Shown here: positions 1 to 7,096 of the stretch, piece by piece | How the letters are laid out: each line of letters begins with the position of its first letter | Numbering within the stretch: the first letter of the stretch is position 1 | DNA from: an uncultured Faecalibacterium sp. | GTDB taxonomy: Bacteria; Bacillota; Clostridia; Oscillospirales; Ruminococcaceae | Assembly (NCBI GenBank): GCA_934539245.1 | Contig: CAKTCK010000026.1 | Location: 1 to 25,107, forward strand | Reading direction: 5' to 3' | DNA length: 25,107 nt | The notes under the pieces: generated by a model | Database searches by the model: none | Told to the model about the DNA's origin: nothing | What the model saw: only the letters and a program-made list of their open reading frames with translations | Position numbers and translations under genes: made by a program

Positions 1-1355
1 TGGTTTTCTCCACTCATAGCAGTGGTTTGGCCCTCAGAAATTCCCTCGGTACTTTCAGGCATAAACAGGATCTTCACGGTTGCCAGCATGATTTTCAAAT
101 CTTCAATCAGACTGGGATGTGCAATATACATCAGATCCATCTGCAGTTTGTCGTAGGGAGTGGTATTGTATTTGCCGTACACCTGTGCATAACCGGTCAA
201 ACCAGCTTTTGCCTGAAGGCGCAGCGCAAATTCCGGCATCTCCTCACAGTACTGGGCGGCGATCTCCGGGCGCTCCGGGCGGGGACCAACAACGGACAGA
301 TCACCCTTCAGGATGTTCAACAGCTGCGGCAGCTCATCCAGACGGCAGGCACGGATGATGTGGCCAACCTTAGTGATGCGGTCATCCTTGTCGCCGGTGG
401 AAAGACGTGCCACGCCATCCTTCTCGGCATCCACACGCATGGAACGGAACTTCAAAATCTCGAACCGCTTGCCGTCCTTGGTCAGTCGCACCTGCTTGTA
501 GAAAGCGGGACCACCATCGGATTTGACCGCAATGGCCGTAATCAGGAACAGCGGGCTCAGAATAATCAGTGCCACCAGTGAGATCACAATGTCCATCGCA
601 CGCTTAACAAACAAGAACTCCGGGCTTGCCATGTAACGACCAATGCGCAGCATCGGCAGATGGAACATATGCATCGGCCGCGCGCCGCTCATGATAACGT
701 CGCCAACGCGGGGGATAACGAACATATTGATGCCCTTCCCTACGCAGTGCTTCAGGATAATGTTACGCTCATGGCTGTGGACACCGCTAACAAAAACAGT
801 CTCCATGCCGTCCAGAACGCTCAGGTCTGCCAGACACTCCGACACGCTCAGGGTGACCTGCACATCATATTTCTGACTCAGACCGTACTCGTTGATGAGC
901 TTTTCCATGCCGTGACGTACATCATAGACCACAGCGGTCTTCTGCGGTGGGAAGGTCATGTAGTACCATTTATGTGCGCAGGACGCCCAGATCGCAGCCA
1001 TCAACAGCTGCCCCACAATTGCCGCAATGCCCGGCCACAGATTGCAGAGCTTTGCCGACATCAGGCAGATCACAATGTACAAAATGCCATCGGTTGCCAT
1101 AGCGCCAAGGATCTGGCCGTACACCAGCTCTGAGACCCGCTGCATTGACATTAGGAATGCGTCGTACACTTTACCAAAAATGATATACAGAACAAAAAAC
1201 AGGCCAAGGATTGCCAGATTCCCCTTCCATTCCAGATTTGCATAGGTCTGGTGCGAGTAATACAGGAACCAGCAAGCCGCAAAGGGCAATTCGATCATCA
1301 GAACGTTTAGAATCTTTACGATCCGCAACATCACATCATGCTGAAATTTTGACAT
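1..1355 (-). CDS. Polyprenyl glycosylphosphotransferase (exopolysaccharide-initiating sugar transferase), 3' end cut by window edge
   Basis: This membrane enzyme transfers a sugar-1-phosphate to undecaprenyl phosphate, the first step of capsule or exopolysaccharide repeat assembly. The 451 visible residues start at the ATG at 1355, preceded by GGAGG seven bases upstream. The N-terminal third has about four hydrophobic segments. A soluble middle part follows (KTAVVYDVRHGMEKLINEYG), then a fifth hydrophobic segment and the catalytic bacterial sugar transferase domain. Family motifs are plain: FYKQVRL, FEILKFRSMR, RLDELPQLLNILKGDLSVVGPRPE and AGLTGYAQVYGKYNT. Family members are usually about 460 residues, so only a few C-terminal residues should lie outside the window. 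The architecture is that of the WcaJ/EpsL type. The sugar cannot be told from sequence. I see no convincing promoter in the 88 bases upstream. An exopolysaccharide cluster would be expected to continue to the left. Confidence 0.93.
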   Translation of the reverse strand, partial: MSKFQHDVMLRIVKILNVLMIELPFAACWFLYYSHQTYANLEWKGNLAILGLFFVLYIIFGKVYDAFLMSMQRVSELVYGQILGAMATDGILYIVICLMSAKLCNLWPGIAAIVGQLLMAAIWASCAHKWYYMTFPPQKTAVVYDVRHGMEKLINEYGLSQKYDVQVTLSVSECLADLSVLDGMETVFVSGVHSHERNIILKHCVGKGINMFVIPRVGDVIMSGARPMHMFHLPMLRIGRYMASPEFLFVKRAMDIVISLVALIILSPLFLITAIAVKSDGGPAFYKQVRLTKDGKRFEILKFRSMRVDAEKDGVARLSTGDKDDRITKVGHIIRACRLDELPQLLNILKGDLSVVGPRPERPEIAAQYCEEMPEFALRLQAKAGLTGYAQVYGKYNTTPYDKLQMDLMYIAHPSLIEDLKIMLATVKILFMPESTEGISEGQTTAMSGEN

Positions 1356-1443
1356 AATCCTCCAATAACTCCTTTAGTTTTTCTTTTTACGTCTTACTCA
1401 ACTTCTCCGACCCACATTGCATCAACTGTTCAGGGTCGATTTA

Positions 1444-2049
1444 TTAACCACACAAACCGATATCTTCCCCCGTTTTGTGGTTAGTCAAAACTTTCAGGTC
1501 TCTGTTTTCCCTCTTAGACCCCTGCGCCAGCTCCAACCGGTGCGGCCTTGAATCCTCTTTCTCCCACCGCATCCCGCTTTCATCCAGCTTTGCAATACAC
1601 CCCTCTGTCAGAACAGCACCGCTTTTTTCAAGATTAAACCGTACATACCGCTGCCGCTTGACCAATTCTCCGATGGTATATCCGTCCGGCGAAACATAAT
1701 CGGCAGGCGATTTCTGATACCGATAAACCGTGGTCTCATAGTTCAGAGTAGGCAAAACACCCCTGACGGCTGCTTCGCCAAGGGTCATTTCTCTTGCAAT
1801 ATGTCCACAAAGCAGTTCTTCGGTCACATCACGGTTATTGTCCAAATATCGGATGTTTGTCACTGCCAGAACAAGCAATTTCGCATTCGGGCATAACTTT
1901 AATAAAGCTACCGCACTCTCGCCCCAGCATTCCGCATGATACTTTTTTTCGTAGTGCTCAAACAGACGCAATGCCAATCTGCTCACCCCCCCCCCGCATA
2001 TCAGGGGTATCCTCAACAGGAAAAATGGAGGATACCAATCTTTCGACAT
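1444..2049 (-). pseudogene. Remnant of a DEAD/DEAH-box helicase with helicase-associated (HA) domain
   Basis: The frame encodes 201 residues but looks like an internally deleted helicase. Residues around ECWGESAVALLKLCPNAKLL followed by TNIRYLDNNRDVTEELL, then AREMTLGEAAVRGVLPTLNY, resemble the stretch around motifs II and III of superfamily 2 helicases from gut Clostridia, where I would expect DEFHR...ECWG and a (S/T)AT-N-IRYLDN sequence. The DExH box and the (S/T)AT are degenerate here. The sequence then jumps to a helicase-associated repeat (SPDGYTIGELVKRQRYVRF... through AKLDESGMRW), so the second RecA domain and most HA repeats are missing. The N-terminal 20 residues read through an inverted repeat and a run of ten G and look non-coding; the ATG at 2049 has no ribosome binding site. 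It lies beside a broken integrase and a tRNA, as expected for relic island DNA. Family recognition is from memory of motifs. Confidence 0.6.
1986..2036. repeat. Ten-base C/G homopolymer next to a 9-bp perfect inverted repeat
   Basis: Positions 1986-1995 are ten consecutive C (ten G on the minus strand). Just beyond, GGTATCCTC at 2006-2014 is mirrored by GAGGATACC at 2028-2036 with a 13-base spacer. Both lie at the 5' end of the helicase remnant. The ATG at 1999-1997 on the minus strand has GAGG eleven bases upstream. With ten G it runs only 12 codons to a stop; with nine or twelve G it would join the long frame. This is the geometry of a slipped-strand phase switch, but the gene behind it looks dead. 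Confidence 0.8.
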
Positions 2050-2070
2050 CGATATTTGATTTCTTTTATT

Positions 2071-2099
2071 ATTTTATCATGGTTATATCTGGGAATCAA
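2071..2099 (-). promoter_or_regulatory. Possible promoter upstream of the helicase remnant
   Basis: On the minus strand TTGATT (2099-2094) and TAAAAT (2076-2071) are 17 bases apart in an AT-rich stretch, which would start a transcript near 2064. The region is AT-rich, so chance matches are likely. The rest of 2050-2261 holds nothing else that I recognise. Confidence 0.35.
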
Positions 2100-2261
2100 T
2101 AGAAAATCTTACAAATACATCCCACATGACCTCAGAAAAAATCTCGCAGAATTTGAAACTTTTTTACAAATTGCCTAGTTTCTCATGAAAAATCCAGCTA
2201 AAAACAAAGATGGGCAAAATTAGTGGTCAGATAGGTGTCCAAGCCGCAAGAGGAAACAGAA

Positions 2262-2807
2262 ATGGCACGACAGGGAGAAAACATACGCAAACGCAAAGAT
2301 GGTCGATGGAAAGGGCTCTACATCAAAGCACGCACAGGAAGGGAGAATGCAGTGGGGTTACGTCTATGGCATGGTCTATGCAAACAGGTGCTGGTCCAGA
2401 AAAAGGCAGAAGCGGTTTTCTACAACCTGAAAAGAACCAACCTGACTATTGAAGCGCTGGCTGAGGTATGTGTAGGAAAATTCGACACCTCGCAAGGTCT
2501 CTTACTATTTGGGCTGGAATCAGGGCTCCGCATTGGCGAGATTTGCGGTCTGCAATGGAGCGATTTCGACCCGAAACTCGGGAAACTGAAGATCAACCGG
2601 GCGGTCTGTCGAATTTTCTGCGGAAAGAAAGGTGATTTTAGAATTTCATACCCATTGTTAGCCCGTTCTGTGCTCTTTTGCATCAGTCGGGCAATTTTTG
2701 CGCTATTCCCGAATCAATACCTGTTCATAGTTATGTATGTTAACAATGTAATCGACCCGCCTATTAATTCTTACAAGAATAAGCATCGAATTATTGACTC
2801 AAAATAG
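2262..2807 (+). pseudogene. Tyrosine recombinase (integrase) remnant, frameshifted and truncated
   Basis: Intact relatives are site-specific recombinases that insert mobile elements, often at tRNA genes. The ATG at 2262 follows an AGAGGAAAC site and gives MARQGENIRKRKDGRWKGLY, the typical start of clostridial element integrases with an AP2-like DNA-binding arm. The expected next motif, WGYVYGMVYA, is found at 2353-2382 but in the +1 frame. Homology then returns to the original frame with QKKAEAVFYNLKRTNLTIEALAEV, so two compensating indels are present. GLESGLRIGEICGLQWSDFD contains the first catalytic Arg. After about 2610 the homology stops: the HxxR and the nucleophilic Tyr are missing and the tail is unrelated, AT-rich sequence. 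The gene points toward tRNA-Leu and lies on the 3' side of that tRNA, the usual place for an integrated element. Confidence 0.8.
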
Positions 2808-2811
2808 TGCA

Positions 2812-2860
2812 AAAAGAAAAAGCGCAGGTTCATTCGAATCAACGAACGATCCTGCGCTTT
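2812..2860 (-). terminator. Rho-independent terminator of tRNA-Leu
   Basis: AAAGCGCAGG (2819-2828) pairs with CCTGCGCTTT (2851-2860). Read on the minus strand, the 10-bp stem is followed by a T-rich tail (CTTTTTCTTTTT) at 2812-2822, right after the tRNA 3' end. Confidence 0.85.
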
Positions 2861-2864
2861 CACA

Positions 2865-2948
2865 TGCCGCCGACGGGGGTCGAACCCGTACTCTGTCTCC
2901 AGAAAGGGATTTTAAGTCCCTCGTGTCTGCCAATTTCACCACAGCGGC
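2865..2948 (-). tRNA. tRNA-Leu (anticodon UAA)
   Basis: The minus strand folds as a class II tRNA. The acceptor stem GCCGCTG (2948-2942) pairs with CGGCGGC, with one G-U pair, and A at 2865 is the discriminator. The D-arm begins GTGAAATTGGCAGACAC. The anticodon loop CTTAAAA carries TAA between GGGA and TCCC arms. A variable arm CTGGAGACAG and the T-arm ACGGGTTCGACCCCCGT follow. The 3' CCA is not encoded. Length 84 and the long variable arm fit leucine. No second copy of the 3' end is visible in the window, so no attachment-site duplication can be shown for the neighbouring integrase remnant. Confidence 0.95.
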
Positions 2949-3072
2949 GCAAACCCGGCTTACAAAGCCCTGCTGCCCTCTTTATAAGGGAACCGGGAAT
3001 AACAGGTGCGAGGTAAAATGTCATCCAAATGACTTGCCGCCACTTGAAGAAACATAAAATTCAGCGATATTC

Positions 3073-3101
3073 ATGATACAATAGTTTCCCTGTTTTGTCA
3101 A
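3073..3101 (-). promoter_or_regulatory. Promoter for tRNA-Leu
   Basis: On the minus strand a perfect TTGACA (3101-3096) and TATCAT (3078-3073) are 17 bases apart, placing the start near 3066, about 118 bases before the mature tRNA. No other gene begins in between. I see no clear terminator for pncB, whose stop is only 25 bases upstream of this promoter. Confidence 0.75.
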
Positions 3102-3125
3102 GAAAAACCGCGTATTTCGTATTGC

Positions 3126-4643
3126 TTACACCTTGCCGCCATGCAGCTCGGCATACATCCGGGAGCGACACTCGGCCACTGCGGGGGTCATGTTGACATA
3201 GTGCTTGTGGGGGCACTCCAGACGCAGCTCGCTCTCCCAAGTCTCCTCAGTGAGCTGCTTTGCAATATAGGCTTTTTTCTCCGCAATGGAGGGCAAGTCG
3301 ATGGCAAGCTCACCACCCAGAATATGCGGCACCAGCAGCGGACGCACAGCGGTGGGGGTAAAGGTGATAGTGCGCTCGATGGCGTCCGAATCCAGATTGA
3401 CCATGGTAACCGGCTTACCAGCTTCGATGACCTCTCCATCCATGGCGATCAGGTCGCACTGTGCCTGACCGTTTTCGTCGTACAGACGCCACGGCATCTT
3501 TTTGCCCGGGATGATGGCCTTGCTAGCAGAATCCGAGCACTTCATCTTGGGGGTGTAGCTGCCGTCCGGCTTCTTCACGGCCACCAGCTTGTACACGCCG
3601 CCGAACACGGGGTCGGAGGCAGAGGTGATGAGGTTCTCGCCCACGCCGTAGGAATCGAAGTGTGCGTGCTCGTACAGCTCCATATTGGCGATCTTCTTCT
3701 CGTCCAGACCGTTGGAGGCCACCAGCTTGATGTAGGGCTTGCCTGCGGCATCCAGTGCCTTGCGCAGCCGCTTAGAGCCGCGGGCAAGGTCGCCGGAGTC
3801 AATGCGGGCGCTCTTGACGCGGCGGTTAGGGTTGTTGGGGTATTTCTCAATGAGATAATCGTCCAGCTTGATCAGGTTGGGCAGGCCGCTCTCCATAATA
3901 TTATAGGTATCCAGCAGCAGGCTGACCGAATCCGGGTAGGTATCGGCAAAGGCCTTGAAGGCATCGAATTCGGTGGGGAAGAATTCAATAAAACTGTGTG
4001 CCACGGTGCCCACGGCCTTGACCTCTGCGCCGAACTTCATCTCGGCCAGACAGTTGGCCGTGCCGATGCAGCCTCCAAGCACTGCGGCGTAAGCACCATC
4101 ATTGCCGGCGCTCTCGCCCTGTGCGCGGCGGGTGCCGAACTCCATGACGTTGCGGGGGGTGTGGGTGTTCAGGCCGGTAACGCGGGTGGCCTTGGTGGCG
4201 ATCAGGCTATGGAAGTTCATGGTCTGCAGCAGGTAGGTCTCGATGAGGATCGCGCCCACCAGATCGCACTCGATGCGTACCATCTGTACATGGGGATAGC
4301 AGACCGTACCCTCGGGCATGGCGTACATATCGCCCTGCCACTTATAGGTGCGCAGATACTCGCAGAACTCCTCGCTCATGCCCTTAGTGCGCAGCCAGTG
4401 GATATCCTGCTCGTTGAAGTGATAGTTCAACAAAAAGCGGGTCAGCTTGCGCTGGCCTGCGCTGATGGAGTAGCCCTGATTATCCGGGTTTTTGCGGAAG
4501 AACATATCAAACACCAGCGTGGTATCCTTAAAGCCATGCAGGAACAGGCAATTTGCCATAGTGAACTCGTAAAAATCCACCACCATCGCAGGGTTATCGT
4601 AGTCCTCATCGGGAATATAAGGCTCAACCTTGATCTCGTTCAT
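3126..4643 (-). CDS. pncB: Nicotinate phosphoribosyltransferase
   Basis: The enzyme joins nicotinate to PRPP (ATP-dependent) to give nicotinate mononucleotide, the entry step of NAD salvage in the cytoplasm. The 505-residue protein is close to the family length of about 490. It has the N-terminal DFYEFTMANCLF (23-34), FGTRRAQG (169-176), GTVAHSF with the His at about 216 that family members phosphorylate, and IDSGDLARGSKRLRKALD from about 281 with the phosphoribosyl-binding Asp residues. VASNGLDEKKI follows. The C-terminus has a Cys/His-bearing segment (LECPHKHYVNMTPAVAECRS) seen in longer family members. The start at 4643 is set by GAGAGGAAAA ten bases upstream. It is a single-gene unit with its own promoter and two palindromic candidate operators at 4731-4783, so control by NAD or nicotinate is plausible but not shown. 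Confidence 0.95.
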   Translation of the reverse strand: MNEIKVEPYIPDEDYDNPAMVVDFYEFTMANCLFLHGFKDTTLVFDMFFRKNPDNQGYSISAGQRKLTRFLLNYHFNEQDIHWLRTKGMSEEFCEYLRTYKWQGDMYAMPEGTVCYPHVQMVRIECDLVGAILIETYLLQTMNFHSLIATKATRVTGLNTHTPRNVMEFGTRRAQGESAGNDGAYAAVLGGCIGTANCLAEMKFGAEVKAVGTVAHSFIEFFPTEFDAFKAFADTYPDSVSLLLDTYNIMESGLPNLIKLDDYLIEKYPNNPNRRVKSARIDSGDLARGSKRLRKALDAAGKPYIKLVASNGLDEKKIANMELYEHAHFDSYGVGENLITSASDPVFGGVYKLVAVKKPDGSYTPKMKCSDSASKAIIPGKKMPWRLYDENGQAQCDLIAMDGEVIEAGKPVTMVNLDSDAIERTITFTPTAVRPLLVPHILGGELAIDLPSIAEKKAYIAKQLTEETWESELRLECPHKHYVNMTPAVAECRSRMYAELHGGKV

Positions 4644-4730
4644 GAATGTTTTCCTCTCTATCTATACCCGGCGTCAGCTCTTCCCTGCTGCGCGCCGCCT
4701 GCCGCTTGCCCGGCAGGGGGATCCTCTGCC

Positions 4731-4783
4731 CTGTCATGACAGAGCGTTTCTATCATGATAGCACGATTTCCCTGCCGGTGCAA
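4731..4783 (-). promoter_or_regulatory. pncB promoter with two TCATGA-centred palindromes
   Basis: Minus-strand TTGCAC (4783-4778) and TATCAT (4760-4755) are 17 bases apart, with TGC before the -10 (extended -10). The -10 lies inside the perfect palindrome TATCATGATA (4751-4760). A second perfect palindrome, CTGTCATGACAG, sits at 4731-4742. Both share TCATGA and their centres are 19 bp apart, as expected for repressor sites over the -10 and the start. A further hairpin, CCTGCCG/CGGCAGG, lies in the leader at 4698-4717. The remaining 4784-4880 shows no gene. Confidence 0.65.
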
Positions 4784-4879
4784 GTATTTTCGCGCAAAAA
4801 GGAGGTGCTGGGCTCACAGGCTGTGGCTTCCCGTGGCAGAAACGTCTGCGGACATTTCTCGCTTCTCTTTTAGCGTATA

Positions 4880-4917
4880 GAAAGAGACCGCCGCACAAAC
4901 GCTGTGCAGCGGTCTCT
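4880..4917 (-). terminator. Rho-independent terminator of guaB
   Basis: AGAGACCGCCGCACA (4883-4897) pairs with TGTGCAGCGGTCTCT (4903-4917), a 15-bp stem followed on the minus strand by TTTC. It ends the guaB transcript 35 bases past its stop. A near copy occurs at 18609-18644. Confidence 0.85.
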
Positions 4918-4951
4918 GCGCTTAAATCAACAGGTTCGCTTCAGAACAGGC

Positions 4952-6466
4952 TCAGCCGTTCATGATGCTGGGGGTAGCGTTCTTCAGCACAACGTCGTGG
5001 CTGCCGCCCTCCACGATGGAGGTGGAGGAAACAACAGTCAGCTTGGCCTTCTGCTGCAGCTCAGGGATGGACAAAGCACCGCAGTTGCACATGGTGCTCT
5101 TCACCTTGTACAGGGTGGTCTGCACGCCGTCTGCCAGAGGACCTGCGTAAGGCACATAGCTGTCCACGCCCTCCTCAAAGCTCAGCTTGGTGGAGCCGCC
5201 CAGATCGTAGCGCTGCCAGTTGCGGGCACGGTTGGAGCCTTCGCCCCAGTACTCCTTCATATACTGGCCGTTGATGCGCACCTTGTTCGTGGGGCTCTCG
5301 TCAAAGCGGGCAAAGTAGCGGCCCAGCATCACAAAGTCTGCGCCCATAGCCAGTGCGAGGGTGATGTGGTAGTCGTGGACGATGCCACCGTCGGAGCAGA
5401 TGGGCACATAGATGCCGGTCTCCTTGTAGTACTCGTCACGAGCCTTGGCAACCTCGATGACAGCGGTAGCCTGACCACGGCCGATGCCCTTGGTCTCGCG
5501 GGTGATGCAGATAGAGCCGCCGCCGATGCCGATCTTCACAAAGTCTGCGCCAGCCTCAGCCAGGAAGCGGAAGCCCTCAGCGTCCACCACGTTACCGGCA
5601 CCCACCTTGACGGTGTCGCCGTAGTGCTCGCGGATCCAGCCGATGGTGCGGCTCTGCCACTCGGAGTAGCCCTCGGAGGAGTCGATGCACAGCACATCCA
5701 CACCGGCCTCTACCAGTGCGGGCACGCGCTGGGCGTAGTCGCGGGTGTTGATACCAGCACCCACAACGTAGCTCTTGTTCTCATCCAGCAGCTCGTTGAC
5801 GTTAGCCTTGTGGGAATCGTAGTCCTTGCGGAATACCATATACACCAGATTGCCCTCGGCATCCACCAGCGGCAGGGTGTTGATCTTGTTATCCCAGATG
5901 ATGTTGTTGCAATCGTGCAGGGAGGTGTTGGACGGAGCGGTGACCAGCTTTTCAATGGGGGTCATAAAGGTGGTGACGCAGGCGTCGTCCGGGGTGTGGT
6001 TGACGCGGTAATCGCGGGAGGCCACAATGCCCAGCAGCTTGCCATTGGGAGTACCGTCGGCAGTGATGGCGATGGTGGAGTGACCGGTGCGTGCCTTCAG
6101 TTCCAGCACGTCATGCAGGGTGGCAGTGGGAGCCAGGTTGGAATCGGACACCACATAACCGGCCTTGAAGCTCTTGACGCGGCGCACCATGGCAGCCTCG
6201 TTCTCGATGCTCTGAGAGCCATAGATAAAGGAAACGCCGCCCTGACGAGCCAGTGCAATGGCCAGCTTATCGCCGGAGACCGACTGCATGATGGCGCTGA
6301 TCATGGGGATATTCATCTGCAGCGGGCACTCCTCCTGTCCCTTGCGGTACTTGACCAGCGGGGTCTTCAGGCTGACCGCCGTGGGCACATTCTCCGCAGA
6401 GGAATAGCCGGGGACCAGCAGATACTCGCCAAAGGTGCGGGAGGGTTCTTCGTAGAAATAAGCCAT
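4952..6466 (-). CDS. guaB: IMP dehydrogenase
   Basis: The enzyme oxidises IMP to XMP with NAD, the committed step of GMP synthesis. The 504-residue protein has the TIM-barrel start with [20 protein letters not shown], a CBS-domain insert at about 105-216, [37 protein letters not shown], and the catalytic loop [20 protein letters not shown] with Cys at about 320. [18 protein letters not shown] and [11 protein letters not shown] follow as in the family. I chose the ATG at 6466 because AAGGAGTTTGATT precedes it at ideal spacing; a TTG six bases upstream lies inside that spacer. The catalytic loop reads RETKG where many bacteria have R-VAG, a variant usual in this clostridial subgroup as far as I recall. 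It is transcribed alone between its promoter near 6556-6585 and the terminator at 4880. Confidence 0.95.
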   Translation of the reverse strand: MAYFYEEPSRTFGEYLLVPGYSSAENVPTAVSLKTPLVKYRKGQEECPLQMNIPMISAIMQSVSGDKLAIALARQGGVSFIYGSQSIENEAAMVRRVKSFKAGYVVSDSNLAPTATLHDVLELKARTGHSTIAITADGTPNGKLLGIVASRDYRVNHTPDDACVTTFMTPIEKLVTAPSNTSLHDCNNIIWDNKINTLPLVDAEGNLVYMVFRKDYDSHKANVNELLDENKSYVVGAGINTRDYAQRVPALVEAGVDVLCIDSSEGYSEWQSRTIGWIREHYGDTVKVGAGNVVDAEGFRFLAEAGADFVKIGIGGGSICITRETKGIGRGQATAVIEVAKARDEYYKETGIYVPICSDGGIVHDYHITLALAMGADFVMLGRYFARFDESPTNKVRINGQYMKEYWGEGSNRARNWQRYDLGGSTKLSFEEGVDSYVPYAGPLADGVQTTLYKVKSTMCNCGALSIPELQQKAKLTVVSSTSIVEGGSHDVVLKNATPSIMNG

Positions 6467-6484
6467 AATCAAACTCCTTTTCTC

Positions 6485-6510
6485 TTAACACATCCGATTA
6501 ACGCATCCGA
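6485..6510. repeat. Two tandem 13-bp repeats in the guaB leader
   Basis: TTAACACATCCGA (6485-6497) is followed directly by TTAACGCATCCGA (6498-6510), with one difference. They lie 19-44 bases upstream of the guaB start, between promoter and ribosome binding site. They could be a regulator site or a chance duplication. Confidence 0.7.
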
Positions 6511-6555
6511 TAAAGATCAGCATCAAAATCATTCATGTTTGCTGCCTATAAATTG

Positions 6556-6585
6556 ATTGTATATACTTTACCACAAAGCCCGCAA
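6556..6585 (-). promoter_or_regulatory. Probable guaB promoter
   Basis: Minus-strand TTGCGG (6585-6580) and TACAAT (6561-6556) are separated by 18 bases, giving a start near 6549 and a leader of about 83 nt. Confidence 0.5.
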
Positions 6586-6725
6586 GAATACAAACCCCTG
6601 CCGCGCCAAACTTTATAATTGTCCTTTGCGGAAAAACAGACAAATTGCCAAGCGTTTTTGGGCATTGGTCGTACTTTATTTTTTGAAGTATCACTTTTAC
6701 AGGCAAATTAGAGCTTGCAGAACGC

Positions 6726-6905
6726 AAAAAAGCTCGTCCGAATCACCGGACGAGCCCTTTTGCACACGAAGCGGGACACTGCCTGTGCGGCGCATGGATC
6801 ATAGCTGTGAAGGAGAACAGCCGGAGGAGGAGGATCCGCGCCCAGTATCCCAAAAACAAGAAGAAAAAGATTTCACACACAGCCTTGGGGCTTTGCCCTT
6901 GCTGT
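6726..6905 (-). ncRNA. Candidate structured non-coding RNA, about 180 nt, family unknown (6S-like shape)
   Basis: A strong promoter (6912-6940) and a strong terminator bracket about 180 nt with no credible protein frame. The terminator stem is GCTCGTCCG (6732-6740) with CGGACGAGC (6747-6755), followed on the minus strand by TTTTTT at 6731-6726. Read on the minus strand, nested pairings build one long rod: 6851-6843 with 6781-6773 (9 bp, one G-U), 6842-6838 with 6793-6789 (GGCGC/GCGCC), 6837-6833 with 6800-6796 (GGAUC/GAUCC), and an apical stem GCUGU/ACAGC at 6821-6817 and 6808-6804. A pyrimidine-rich stretch (about 6852-6875) is unpaired on the 5' side. The 5' end has its own hairpin GGGCAAAGCCC. 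Size and rod with open bubble recall 6S RNA, but I cannot pair the two ends as 6S would require. Other clostridial RNA motifs are alternatives. Confidence 0.6.
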
Positions 6906-6911
6906 AACCAT

Positions 6912-6940
6912 ATTGTAACTCTTTTGAAACCATTTTGCAA
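6912..6940 (-). promoter_or_regulatory. Promoter of the candidate ncRNA
   Basis: Minus-strand TTGCAA (6940-6935) and TACAAT (6917-6912) have a 17-base spacer; the start would be the A at 6905. The flanking 6941-7000 is very AT-rich, with repeated GTAATTT, as in many strong stable-RNA promoters. Apart from these units and the guaB leader, 6467-7096 contains no gene that I can support. Confidence 0.65.
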
Positions 6941-7035
6941 TAGGGTTTTGTAATTTTTTTGTAATTTATTTTGTTAACTTTTTATGTCCTGCCCCGCCGG
7001 GCTGCCGCAAACATTATTTCCCTTTTTGTGCCCGG

Positions 7036-7046
7036 TATGGTATACT
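7036..7046 (+). promoter_or_regulatory. Extended -10 promoter for the dehydrogenase pair
   Basis: TGGTATACT at 7038-7046 is an exact extended -10 (TGnTATACT); no good -35 is seen at 17 bases. The start would fall near 7053, about 44 bases before the first gene. Confidence 0.5.
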
Positions 7047-7096
7047 GATTTTGAATATGCTGCCACAGGCAGAAAAAAGGAGTTTAGGATACGGAT

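Noticed and set aside
2865..2948. Attachment-site duplication of the tRNA-Leu 3' end
   Set aside because: No second copy of the 3' half of the tRNA is visible to the left within the window, so element borders cannot be defined.
2973..3057. Short minus-strand frame beginning MFLQVAASHL in the tRNA-Leu leader
   Set aside because: No ribosome binding site and it ends just before the tRNA; frames of this kind are common by chance in tRNA leaders.
6467..6472. TTG start for guaB two codons upstream
   Set aside because: It lies in the spacer of the ribosome binding site; the ATG at 6466 has correct spacing and matches the family's MAY...EPSRTF start.
6743..6940. A 65-codon minus-strand frame with a hydrophobic stretch inside the candidate ncRNA
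   Set aside because: Its ATG would lie at the promoter -35, upstream of the predicted transcript start, and it has no ribosome binding site; the stem structure explains the sequence better.
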